Shown one piece after another: positions 9,505 to 18,300 of a DNA stretch of 18,300 nt. A program made the translations under genes and the position numbers. Source of the DNA: Saccoglossus kowalevskii (lineage: Eukaryota; Hemichordata; Enteropneusta; Harrimaniidae). The stretch lies in the NCBI RefSeq assembly GCF_000003605.2, contig NW_003122908.1:846386-864685 (forward strand). Reading direction: 5' to 3'. Under the pieces are notes generated by a model. The model searched no databases and was not told the DNA's origin. It saw only the letters and a program-made list of their open reading frames with translations. The stretch's first letter is position 1; each line of letters starts with the position of its first letter.

Positions 9505-9652
9505 ATTACCACATTGTACTATTAAAAAACATGAGTACGACAAGAGGTTGCTCATTGGTTCATGACTATGTTGTGTCACTCAGTATTCAGGAGTTAATGT
9601 AGTCATTTTACTATGAAACATTAGTGTGTGTTGAAAATTAAATTAATTTCAG

Positions 9653-9688
9653 TGGTGGGCAAAATACTATGTAGCCAGTGTTGCTGGA
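9653..9688 (+). repeat. Isolated single unit of the 37-bp repeat
   Basis: GGTGGGCAAAATACTATGTA followed by GCCAGTGTTGCTGGA aligns along its length with the units at 8897 and 8934. It is immediately preceded by CAGT and followed within 15 bases by a 10-base G tract, so a decayed hAT-type end is another reading. Confidence 0.5.
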
Positions 9689-9709
9689 ACGTCCTGAATG
9701 GGGGGGGGG

Positions 9710-10370
9710 TAAACCTTGGCTGCAGTGTCGAGTCCAGGTGGTGCTGTTTGTTAAAATGCATTATTTGGTCTGCACACAAACCAAGGCATCGGTTGTAACG
9801 CTGCTGAACTGTGAAATAAGTGCTACTGAACTAACAAGTCATTGACGAACGTACAACCTGCAGGAATGAGTACAGCTATATTATTTTTAGACGAGTCGTC
9901 AACATGGCCCATTTATGACATTCTACAAGAATAGTCCAATGTATTCATTTACATGCAGTATCACATATCAGTTTTGAAAATTATATTCATCATTAAATTT
10001 GATTGAATTTGATTTCGTACTGTTACTATATTCCACTATTATTTTTGCTTGAGGATAAATATACAGATGCGTGTCTGTTCAGAGTGGGACAGGTACATAT
10101 ATTTACTATGTCAACTTCTATAACGAATCTTGTCTGAGACTATCACACTTCGCCCCCGAAATGACGCGCCTAGCGTCAGTGTCTGTATTCATCGGATTGT
10201 GATGGGTGGGCGGCCTTGTATCACGCGGCAATGTCCAAATGACTTGGTCAATCACCCTGCACTTAAAAAGATAGCTGAGTTCAGTTTAGCCACCCACGCT
10301 CTTTGCTACTGGGAGTAACCGTGGTAAGCAGAAGGCCAATACTGCATATCCACTCATAACTTTGAGATAC
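9710..10370. other. No gene seen
   Basis: Non-coding. The 62-codon frame at 10130-10318 lies in a slightly GC-richer patch but shows no recognisable motif and no usable splice context, so it is not called. Confidence 0.5.
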
Positions 10371-10420
10371 GCCCTCGCCGACGGATAAAATGATAACATA
10401 ATATAACTGTCGGTGAGGGC
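10371..10420. repeat. GC-rich hairpin
   Basis: GCCCTCGCCGACGG at 10371-10384 pairs with CTGTCGGTGAGGGC at 10407-10420 (12 of 14 positions complementary), with a 22-base AT-rich loop. It stands out sharply from AT-rich surroundings. It could be the core of a small inverted-repeat element or a structured RNA; no flanking duplication was found. Confidence 0.6.
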
Positions 10421-10820
10421 GCAAGCTACCCACATTTCATACGCAGAAGGATACCACTGTTATCAAAGTACTAACTGGAGTAGTTATTTAATTTATTAAA
10501 TTCATATGGCAACAAATAATTTTACGTACTTCGGTTTATTAGAAACCCGGGCATGGAAACTAAAAACCTTTTTTTAGCATGGAAAAGGGTGCATTATTCA
10601 AAGAAGTGAATCGATGTATAGAACTTGATGGAGATATGGGAAAGCCGAGATGGATCATCGTGCAAGAATTCTGAAAGTACAATGTCCTAGCTTACTGACG
10701 TTTGTGGGGAGGGAGTGAACGAATAAGAACCATGTGAACGGATTATGTGCGAGATGAAAGAAAATTGCGAGGGAAAAAGGCAAAAGTATAAACGTTTCCA
10801 AATCGTTTTTTCTTGTCACA

Positions 10821-11144
10821 ATGCTACGGCCATTTCTCTTTGATATTACCAGTGCGCGTCAAGTAAAACAGTTGCTACGCACTTTAGAGAATGTTGTTGC
10901 CATACACAGAATATGCTATCAAAGTATGCTACTAACACTTGACGCAGATACTGTGCATATACCACACAGTACATTACAGTTTTTTCTTTTGACGTTCATT
11001 ATGAAGTCATATGGAATATCAAAGAAAGCTTACAAAGAACTCCCGTGTGTGCCTGTGTCGAGAAATTTGGAGGCATATGAACAATGTGAAAACAGGCAAT
11101 TCTTATTAAAACAAAATGAATACAATTGTACATCTTTAGTTTAA
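10821..11144 (+). CDS. Weak open frame, 107 codons, unrecognised
   Basis: Longest plus-strand frame in the window, starting MLRPFLFDITSARQVKQLLR and ending with YNCTSLV. The composition is unremarkable, with a hydrophobic STLQFFLLTFIM patch. I recognise no domain, and the frame is only slightly longer than chance frames elsewhere. It is reported so that a search can settle it, and it is more likely non-coding than not. Confidence 0.15.
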   Translation: MLRPFLFDITSARQVKQLLRTLENVVAIHRICYQSMLLTLDADTVHIPHSTLQFFLLTFIMKSYGISKKAYKELPCVPVSRNLEAYEQCENRQFLLKQNEYNCTSLV

Positions 11145-11159
11145 CTCATTTCTGTGCAT

Positions 11160-11599
11160 TAAGTTTAAATCAAATCTGTAGGACTAGAAATAGGCTCATT
11201 TATTCGAATATGAATTACCCTCAGAGTACACATGTATTAAGTTTTATTGCAATCTGATATATAAAAAATCTGGAAAAAAATATTCACAAAATATACACAA
11301 ATTTCACACAAAAACAGGGATCCCAAGGCACTTATGTTCCAAGTTTCTTTGAAATGCAATGATCGCCCGAGATATCAAAGGAAAAGCTGAAAAACTAACT
11401 AGTTTTAACTCCAAAATAAAAAGATCTGTGTATTTTTCTATAGCACCTATATACAGTTTCATGATCGGTTCTTAAGATATCAGTGGAGAAACTAAAATCT
11501 AATTGGTAATTAATATGCACAGATTTCTATTATATTCTAATCAAGTATGTGCATTACCCAAATGCATCTGTGTGTTAAGTTTCATACAGACAGACAGAC

Positions 11600-11643
<44 letters not shown>
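11160..11643 (+). mobile_element. Retroelement-type repeat tail ending in (ACAG)n
   Basis: A series of loosely repeated modules of the form AAGTTT(C/T)AT...ATCGGTT/GATCGCC...GAGATATC/AAGATATC (around 11238, 11340, 11455, 11575), ending TTAAGTTTCATACAGACAGACAG and a long ACAG microsatellite at 11586-11643. From memory, such module-plus-ACAG tails are common at the 3' ends of dispersed repeats in marine invertebrates. No reverse transcriptase is present, so this would be a 5'-truncated or non-autonomous copy. The start is approximate. Confidence 0.5.
11586..11643. repeat. (GACA)n microsatellite
   Basis: About 14 GACA/ACAG units with one irregular CACAGA step near 11599. It forms the tail of the preceding repeat. 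Confidence 0.97.
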
Positions 11644-11644
<1 letters not shown>

Positions 11645-12003
11645 AGCAAGTTAGCCACATTCATCCTTTAAATCAATAAAACATTATAAACTTTTGTTTT
11701 GCAGAAGAGAACAAATATCCTGGTCTGTCAACACTTTCCATCTGAGAAAGATTGTGATCATTCCATATTTGTGGAGGTAAACAATAGAGTTTATTGAAAC
11801 AAAAAATACAAATCAATGCTGAAACGTTGAAATCAGCCTCAATAGATAAAGTACAAGAATTGGAATAAAGTACCAATACAATGAAATATGAACACAAAGT
11901 GTTACGGAACTAAATATACTTTGGCGTAGAATTATCACAAATACTATACCAGTCAGCCACTATATTAATTATTCCGCTTTTTCATTATGTTTATTTTTTC
12001 AAC

Positions 12004-12008
<5 letters not shown>

Positions 12009-12043
<35 letters not shown>
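12009..12043. repeat. (AATC)n microsatellite
   Basis: About nine AATC units preceded by AACCAACC and followed by ATGATTTGATTG, which is partly complementary to the array. Confidence 0.97.
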
Positions 12044-13226
12044 GATTTGATTGTTTCAAGATGAATTACTGGCAACTGAAATGTAAATGTCTCGAGGACT
12101 ACAATCTGTTGAAGAAAGGTGATCTAAATTTATTTTAAAAAAAAATACATGCATTTGAAAATAAAATTCATAAAGCATATACATGAATCACTGATACTAT
12201 TACTGTGCAATAAACTGAAATTATATACACATTTGAGTAAAAACACCACATTATCCATGGTACTTAACATTGATAAATTCATCATTCATGATGATTCTTT
12301 ATGTCCAAGAAAAATCATAGCTATTTCTTAACAAATAATTACATCAAACAGGTAGAAAATGAAAATTTACAAGATAGACCTGAATATTTAAGCATTGGTT
12401 TGTCTACACTCAACTAAAAGATTTACCGGTATACTAAATATGCACAAAGTAATTCATTTAGCTCAGTATTATCCCCTCTCGCAGGAAAACCACATGCTAT
12501 GAAATTTTAGGAAATGAAATATGTTTTTGTTGATAATAGACAATACACATAATATTCTTATTAAGACAGTTCCTTACAGTTAATTCCTTAACATGAAGTC
12601 CACAAAATATATTTTTTTTAACAAATTCAAGACAATGTGCACAAATAATACATGAAAATGTTATTTCAAAATTTTCATTTTACCATTTATATTAGTGCAT
12701 ATTCATATAGGTGTATATTTTATTTTATTTCCTAGTTTCAAACAACCTTTCCTGAATCACAAACTATTGACCATTAAAAGTTATGAAAAATGGGAAGAAT
12801 CTATTAAAGAGACTGTAGTTTAAGTATCAATGCTCTGAGAAACTTTAGCATGAGGTATATATTATATATACCGTACTTCATTTTTTGTTATAAATTGTCA
12901 TAATATAGTGAGTAAATTTAAGCATTTACAGGTCGTATGATACATTCCTCAGAACATGTTTTAGCATCTATAATAAAAGCTTCAAGATCTCTAGTAAGTA
13001 ATTTGGTCAATTCATACGAGTACCTCCTTCCCCAATAACATTTTAGTTCGAATTTTATATTTCACCATTTTCAATTACAAAGGGGATATACCGATAAATC
13101 ATCAATTATGAAGTCCAATAAAATATAAATTTTTCAGTGTTTTACACATAACACTTATGTAAGTGGATATTATACATGCTAATAATATGTGGAGTCTAGA
13201 TTCTGGGTGAACTAAGCTTGGATGGT
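12044..13226 (-). other. Probable tetraspanin 3' UTR plus downstream AT-rich DNA
   Basis: There is no coding sequence. The stretch lies directly 3' of the tetraspanin stop codon on the minus strand. Two adjacent AATAAA signals on the minus strand (12719-12729 in plus coordinates) would give a 3' UTR of about 500 bases; another lies at about 12128-12133. Which is used, if any, cannot be told from sequence alone. Confidence 0.35.
12719..12729 (-). terminator. Candidate polyadenylation signal (two overlapping AATAAA)
   Basis: On the minus strand the sequence reads AAATAAAATAAAA, about 500 bases after the tetraspanin stop codon. AT-rich DNA produces this hexamer often, so this is a candidate only. 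Confidence 0.3.
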
Positions 13227-13292
13227 CTAGATAACTTCTTCAGCTTTCTTGAGACCACGATAGACACAACAGGACAAAATAAGACCCATAAT
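13227..13292 (-). CDS. Tetraspanin terminal coding exon: TM4 end and tail
   Basis: 66 nt after the acceptor TTTTACAG, encoding IMGLILSCCVYRGLKKAEEV, I and a TAG stop (13227-13229). It completes TM4, adds juxtamembrane cysteines (SCC) and a basic then acidic short cytoplasmic tail. No tyrosine-based endosomal sorting motif is visible in the tail. Confidence 0.93.
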   Translation of the reverse strand: MMGLILSCCVYRGLKKAEEVI

Positions 13293-16200
13293 CTGTAAAA
13301 TAAGGTACAGAAAATTTTTAAATTAGTACTTTGATCACCTTACATGTCCATCATCATATATATCTACTATCCTGGAAAGATGCATTTTAAACGAAACACG
13401 AACAAAGATAGAATTCAATTCTAACTTTCTGGTGATGATCACAAGTGATAATTGGACACATAAAAAAGGGAAGAACAGAATTACCATGTGAAATAGCCAG
13501 TGGAAGAAGAGTTAGCAAAGAAGCTGCAGAAAACGTGTAAGTAGCTAAGTAACTACAGAGTTCTGTATCTTTTTAAGAGCATAGATAATACAGGCACTTA
13601 AAAACAGTCCAGTCATCTGTTGGCGGAGAACGAAGAGTATGCAGAGATCGTTAGTACACAAGTCACTATGTGTATGTCTAGTTCATGCCCATAAAATGTT
13701 AGATTTCATTTCATTACTATCCTCATGACTGTCACTTCAGTAACAAACATACAAATAATTTTGTTCATGTGTTTAGCTACAAAGCATACAATGCAATACA
13801 GACAAACAAGGCAGCAGCAGCAGCAGCAAACACATGAGTTAATTGAACTCTGGAGAACGGCAACAAGCACCTTGCCACTGCAGGAAGAAGTGCTCCTCCG
13901 ACGCCACAATCACTGCCCTGAAAAAACAGCTTCAAAAAGCATGTAAATATCACTGTCCTATAGCGACTACCGTAGTTGTTAATTAACAAGCTGAATAGAA
14001 GCCTTTAATTTTACCCTGTCTGTGTGTGTGTCAATCTGTTTTGCCCAACCTCTCGCTTTTTGAATTGATAGCTTATCGCTTAATATCTAACAGCAGCACA
14101 GTATTTTTGAACCACATTTTTACTCTTTATATTGTATTTTTTGCTCATTCATTTATTGAAAACACAGACCCACTTGCCCATACACTGCTCACAGGCACGT
14201 ACACATGTACAGGTATGGGTGATTGAAATGGTAGTTATAATGGTAAAATTAGGGGATACAATAAGTATTAACTATTGTCTGAGTGTATTTTTGGAGGGAT
14301 GCTTGTTCCAATTTTACCAAATTAAATGAAATATTTTAATTTATGGAAAGCAATGCAATTCATAAAAAAATAGGGAATTTTTTCTACCCTTTTCATATTT
14401 TTCGGTCAAGACTTACACAAAGAAAAATTACACATTAAGCGGTATACGTTATGTTTCATTTTAGACATGGAAATATTTTCTTTCACTTGGTCTATGTCCT
14501 TCTTGGGAACAAAACAGCAATACAAATCATGAAAATAAGCCGGGGTATTTGAAACCGAAATTGTCATCTAAGCGTTAGGCCATCTCTGATTGGCTGCTGA
14601 GCTGGAATGTCAATTTTTAGTTTCAAATACCCCCAGGAAAGTGTTCTAGGTTCTTCGCGTAATTAGGTGTTCGTATGCAAATACGAATTAGGCAGAGTTT
14701 TGTTATCGGTTGGCTTAATATAACCCCAACGGACCGTATTTTTGTGAAAGATTGGTATTTTTGTCCTGATTTGTAGGAATCTGAAAAACACGTTTCACAA
14801 CTTGTCTCTTATTTAGTTTTATGCGTCATTCAAGATGGCGGCCCCCCATATAGTAAATATCGTATTTATTTTATTATCACGTGTGCGCCAGCTGACTGTG
14901 GTCAAAGGGTCCAATCGAGTGCAAATAATTATAGGTAACGAAAATTATCAGGTTGAATTCAACGAGCAGTCGCAAATGCGAGTGGGAAAAAAAACAGCGA
15001 AAAGCAGAAGCAAGCAAGAGGTTGGGCAGAATGTGTACTGTATGTGGTTAACCAGTGATATTTGAAATTTTAAGAAATTCCATACAGCATGCATGTATGT
15101 TCTATCTTTCTCATTTTCACACTCTCGTCTCGTAAAGTGGTAAAACCTACCTCAATGAAAGCAATACCAAGTGCCACGGCTCCGACATACATAATATTAT
15201 CTTCAAGGTATTGTTTTAATGTAGTGTAACACCCATCGCTGTACATGTACTTATTTGGCACATCCACACCAAAACCAATACACGCTGTGACGTTATCCGG
15301 CATTGGAGTTTCACCGGAAACAACCTGGGTTGGATCTTCAACCTATATAGAATACAAAAAGGATACAGTTATTATTTGTTTATTTATTAACGTGGACAAT
15401 TTTCAAATACAGAAACTCCAGTTAATGTTAAATATTGAAAAGACTGTTTGTTCTTTATTTAATTACAATGTCCATTGATTGAAACATAGTATGTGTCATT
15501 AACATGCAAATGTGTTAAAGTAGAAACCTAACATTTTTCAGAAATTTCAATTTTCAGTGATTTAGTATGTACAACCATAATGAGATGAATTTCCATGGTA
15601 ACACCAATCTATTCAGTGTTACAGTAGCATAATTTTTGAAAAAAAATGGCCCGATTTTTCAAAAATCAATATTTTCAGAAAGATTGGACAAAACACAATG
15701 TTAAAGAATAATTAAGTTTTAGCACTTTGGAAAACCAAGATTTTAAAAATTATTCAAGATAGCAAAATCATTACATCAGTCACAAAATATAATTATAGTT
15801 TCCCACTAATTAAGTCACCAGCGAACATTTTAGAATGTATGGCATAATATCCCCACCCCATAGGCACCGATGGAAAAAGCATCATAATACTGACAAAATG
15901 GCCACCATTCACTAAAAAAACAATCATCATTCGCTTAAAAAAAGGCCCAATATACTAATAATGTATTGTATTCACTATAGTTACTTACATAACAACAGGA
16001 TAGCGGGTAATCCAGTGTTATATCAACACCATCAACATTAGTAGGAGTCTGCTCTGTTGCCCATGTAGTATCCTGCCAATCAGTGTAATTGTCAATACCA
16101 CAGCATTGCAGCTACAGTGAAAAAAATTAAGTCATATTTAGAATAACTGAATGAATAACACAGTGCTTTCACAGATGTACTTGATTGTTTTCGTCTTATG

Positions 16201-17680
16201 GGCTTTTACTTGTGCCGAAAGGATAAATGACCAAAAAAGAGTTTGTTTGTTTTTTCTAAATACTTTGAATGTTATCGAACTCAAATTTTGTCATTTTTTT
16301 CAAATGAAAATATCCTGTCTATTTGAATCAAAGTAATTAAAAATATTAAATGATAAATAAATATATACAAATTGTATAATACTGCAGCACAATGTTGGTG
16401 GGAAAAACATGAAGTTCAAAGGTTAAAACCTTTTCATGTTTATTGGTATTTAATAATCAAAAACAGAGCATAGCATAGCATAGCATAGCATAGCATAGCA
16501 CAGCATAGCATAGCATAGCATAGCATAGCATAGCATAGCATAGCATAGCATAGCATAGCATAGCATAGCATAGCATAGCATAGCATAGCATATTCTAAAT
16601 ATTTCTGTATTAAATGTTATCAAATTTCTTGTAACAACTAAATATGAGAGTGATTATATACTGTAAAATACTTTATTTTGGCTGGAATTAATTTTCGCTG
16701 AAAAGAATCTTTGGGTGTTTTGCATGAAATTTATTTTCACTGATTTTTGACAAGTTGAATGTAAAATATAGGAAAAAAAGGTATATTTGCTGGATTTTAT
16801 TTTCACTGAATCATTCCTTCAGCGAAAAATGAATTCCAAGCGAAAATATTTTACAGTTAATACTGCAGCCCAATTGTGTTAATTTCACTAATATGTGGAT
16901 GATCCAAATAATACATGCATGTCAGAATATTAATTACTACATGTATCTACATGTATATTATAAAATAATTGCTGAAATTCAGACTTTGCTCTGAACATGC
17001 TTCCTTGTTTGAATAACAGCACCAGTCGCATGAATGTTTATTAGATGCAACTTCATTTTTTTTATTTTCACTTTACAGCTTCCATTTTTGCCAACTATCT
17101 TGTGAATTTCATTTGGCTAAACCATTCATTGCAAAGTTGCCATATTTAAAAATATACACTAGCTCCAACACACAGGTCATTGACCTAAAACCTTCAAAAA
17201 TGGGGGGGGGGGGGTGATACACATTGTGATCGGCATATGGTGTACATGTATACTCACAAAGCTCTGAGCAGCGTTCCATGCTACACTGTATGTTTCAGTT
17301 GAATCAGCACTCTCATATTTTTCCATACTTTTTGACATCTCATCACGCAAGTAGGTCTGAACCTGAAAGAAATAGAAGATATATATATATATAATCTACT
17401 ATAGTACCATTATGTTTTTGACATTTCGTTTAATTGGCATCTAATTCTCAGTACACAGTGCGCCTAGTATTTAAACTTTTGAATTTCCCGAGGTTGACAC
17501 ATTTAGTGGTCTTTAAATCACACGGAGTGTAATCAATCACCACCTCTCGCATACGATTGAAAAAAATGGTGTATATTTTCATTTCAAAAAATATACTACA
17601 CTTACAGTATTATTGAATGCCACAACGACAGCTCCCGCAGCAATCTGTATAATCACAACTATTAAAAGAATGATGAAATA
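13227..17680 (-). CDS. Tetraspanin gene, 3' five coding exons (5' end outside window)
   Basis: Tetraspanins are four-pass membrane proteins that organise laterally associated partners in plasma and endosomal membranes. Five exons join to 186 residues plus stop: TM3 (residues about 1-20), a large extracellular loop of about 115 residues, TM4 and a short tail. The loop carries CCG, PLSCC, TAC and DGC cysteines, six in all, the core tetraspanin pattern. Possible N-glycosylation sites are NNT, NYT and NVT. TM4 has the family's polar Glu (FIE), and SCC after it is a likely palmitoylation site. All junctions are phase 0. A family member usually has about 230-250 residues, so some 50-60 N-terminal residues (TM1-TM2) lie beyond 18300; I found no exon for them in 17681-18300. 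The subfamily is not assigned: the NYTDW next to CCG hints at TSPAN1/CD63-like proteins only weakly. Confidence 0.93.
13812..13828. repeat. Short (CAG)n tract in tetraspanin intron
   Basis: About five CAG units in the last intron. Open frames on both strands run through it (13706-13989) but are composition artefacts with no recognisable product. Confidence 0.8.
14542..14633. mobile_element. 92-bp hairpin MITE in tetraspanin intron
   Basis: Left end GGGGTATTTGAAACCGAAAT and the reverse complement of the right end GGGGTATTTGAAACTAAAAA share about 27 bp of imperfect terminal inverted repeat (14 identical at the outer end). The centre contains GATTGGCTGCTGAGC. No clear flanking duplication. It is too short to encode anything. 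Confidence 0.7.
14822..14883 (+). promoter_or_regulatory. Cluster of promoter-type motifs in last tetraspanin intron
   Basis: Within 62 bp: CRE/AP1-like TGCGTCA (14822-14828), AAGATGGCGGC (YY1-type, about 14832-14842) and E-box CACGTG (14878-14883); an inverted CCAAT box (ATTGG) lies at about 14589. The ATG inside the YY1 motif opens a 76-codon frame (MAAPHIVNIVFILLSRVRQL...) to 15065, antisense to the tetraspanin. YY1 motifs overlapping a start codon are typical of housekeeping promoters. There is no recognised product and no proof of transcription. Confidence 0.25.
15151..15342 (-). CDS. Tetraspanin exon: loop end and TM4
   Basis: 192 nt, acceptor CTATATAG and donor GTAGGT, encoding 64 residues. 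It begins VEDPTQVVSGETP, carries TAC and DGC cysteines, and ends in the fourth membrane segment MYVGAVALGIAFIE, which runs into the next exon. Confidence 0.96.
15989..16111 (-). CDS. Tetraspanin exon: CCG and PLSCC motifs
   Basis: 123 nt, acceptor CACTGTAG and donor GTAAGT, encoding 41 residues. It opens with LQCCGIDNYTDW, giving the diagnostic CCG, and closes with DYPLSCCY, the second paired-cysteine motif. The segment between them is Thr/Asp-rich and variable, as expected for the partner-binding part of the loop. Confidence 0.96.
16468..16592. repeat. (TAGCA)n pentanucleotide array
   Basis: About 25 units of a 5-bp repeat with one substitution (CAGCA at 16501). It lies in the intron between the extracellular-loop exons. 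Confidence 0.98.
16661..16856. mobile_element. 196-bp MITE with CTGTAAAATA ends
   Basis: The outer 10 bp are perfect inverted repeats (CTGTAAAATA...TATTTTACAG) and the homology extends about 45 bp inward with gaps, including GGCTGGAATTAATTTTCGCT against CTTGGAATTCATTTTTCGCT. Internal blocks TTTATTTTCACTGA repeat twice. The target duplication is unclear (flanks TATA and TTAA). I recall this end type as very common in mollusc genomes. Confidence 0.8.
17202..17214. repeat. 13-base G tract
   Basis: The longest of four G tracts of 10 or more on the plus strand (others at 3902-3912, 8233-8243 and 9700-9709). It lies 43 bases from a tetraspanin exon border. Confidence 0.95.
17258..17362 (-). CDS. 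Tetraspanin exon: start of large extracellular loop
   Basis: 105 nt, acceptor TTTCTTTCAG and donor GTGAGT, encoding 35 residues from VQTYLRDEMSKSMEKYES to VAWNAAQSF. It corresponds to helices A and B of the large loop (the LRDEM...MxKY and W..xQ pattern). Confidence 0.93.
17606..17680 (-). CDS. Tetraspanin exon: TM3
   Basis: Exactly 75 nt, between TTTTCTAG and GTAAGT, encoding 25 residues beginning YFIILLIVVIIQIAAGAVVV. This is the third membrane segment with the family's hydrophobic-Q/E-IAAG pattern. A 75-nt TM3 exon is conserved in many animal tetraspanins. Confidence 0.93.
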
Positions 17681-18300
17681 CTAGAAAAGAAAAGTGAGTA
17701 TATATTCAAAATGTGGTCACATATAATAAATGCATATTGTCATCAATGTCTAGTGAAAAACACAGGTTAAGGCTTCCCGTCAACTTTCTGCATATTTTAA
17801 TTTATTCTTCTATAATTTTCTTGTTAATTATGAAACAAATTGACACAATTTTCCACTGTTTTTATAAGAGCTTAATCAAAATCTTGGGGACAAAAATACA
17901 AATGAGCAGACTGTGCGCTGATATTAGTAACAAGAATATTCACTAAAATTAACAATAAATAAATTAATCTGATATTGACTACAATTTAAAGAATTGAAGA
18001 CATATCGATCATCCCAAAATGAACAAATCTGACTGAGGGCCACACAAGGCGTTGATATATTATATATATATATATATATATATAAATATATATATAAATA
18101 TAGATATATATAAATGTAGAGAATTGAAGGTAACATCACAAAATAAATAAATCTGCAAGAGAACAACATGTACCCAAGGTGAATTTGTAGCGAGTGTAAG
18201 ACAGTTTTAAGTCAAAATTGTATAAGGTTGATGCTAACGGACGCAGATGAACAAACGGTATTATGAATAGTTCCCTTAGAAGTTATGCTTATGAATAGTG
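17681..18300. other. Tetraspanin intron sequence; no upstream exon found
   Basis: I looked on the minus strand for a TM2-type exon (a GCCG or GCxGA motif before a donor) and found none. The frames at 17713-17946 and 17924-18169 are AT-rich chance frames; the latter translates the AT repeat. Confidence 0.55.
18054..18112. repeat. (AT)n microsatellite
   Basis: Long TA dinucleotide run with a few AAATA and AGATA interruptions. A shorter (AT)n lies at 17379-17393. Confidence 0.95.

Noticed and set aside
13706-13989. Overlapping frames on both strands with poly-Gln, poly-Cys or poly-Ala
   Set aside because: They are products of the short CAG repeat inside the tetraspanin intron.
17924-18169. 81-codon minus-strand frame rich in Tyr and Ile
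   Set aside because: It is a translation of the AT microsatellite.

Overview
The window looks like nuclear DNA of an invertebrate animal, probably marine. It is AT-rich and gene-poor, carries many microsatellites and short non-autonomous transposons, and holds one gene split by GT-AG introns. The element types (a MITE with ends starting CTGTAAAATA, an ACAG-tailed repeat, a G-tract hAT-like MITE and a decayed multicopy invertebrate ORF) recall molluscs or other lophotrochozoans, but phylum is only an inference. Nothing prokaryotic is visible: no operons, ribosome binding sites or CRISPR arrays.

Right third (about 13.2-17.7 kb, minus strand): the one firm gene, a tetraspanin. Five coding exons read in order from high to low coordinate: TM3, then three exons of the large extracellular loop (CCG and PLSCC motifs, a TAC cysteine, a DGC cysteine) running into TM4, then a short cytoplasmic tail. 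Every junction is phase 0 with GT-AG borders. The N-terminal exon(s) for TM1-TM2 lie beyond the right edge. Its introns hold a 92-bp hairpin MITE, a (TAGCA)n satellite, a 196-bp MITE and a G tract.

Middle (about 6.2-9.7 kb, plus strand): a decayed ORF of a recurrent marine-invertebrate protein family, broken by stops and frameshifts, with an 84-nt intron-like GT-AG gap and a 124-bp hAT-like MITE that has an almost perfect 8-bp target duplication. It is bracketed by an inverted repeat of about 56 bp, and outside that by clusters of a 37-bp tandem repeat. Together they look like the remains of one composite repetitive unit.

Left part (0-6.2 kb): a TTAA-flanked MITE at the very start, with a partial second copy near 9.4-9.5 kb, two minus-strand ORFs of uncertain reality, perfect CRE palindromes and an NRF1-like palindrome. 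The 9.7-13.2 kb stretch holds a small hairpin, an ACAG-tailed repeat of retroelement type, an AATC microsatellite, one weak ORF and probably the 3' UTR of the tetraspanin.
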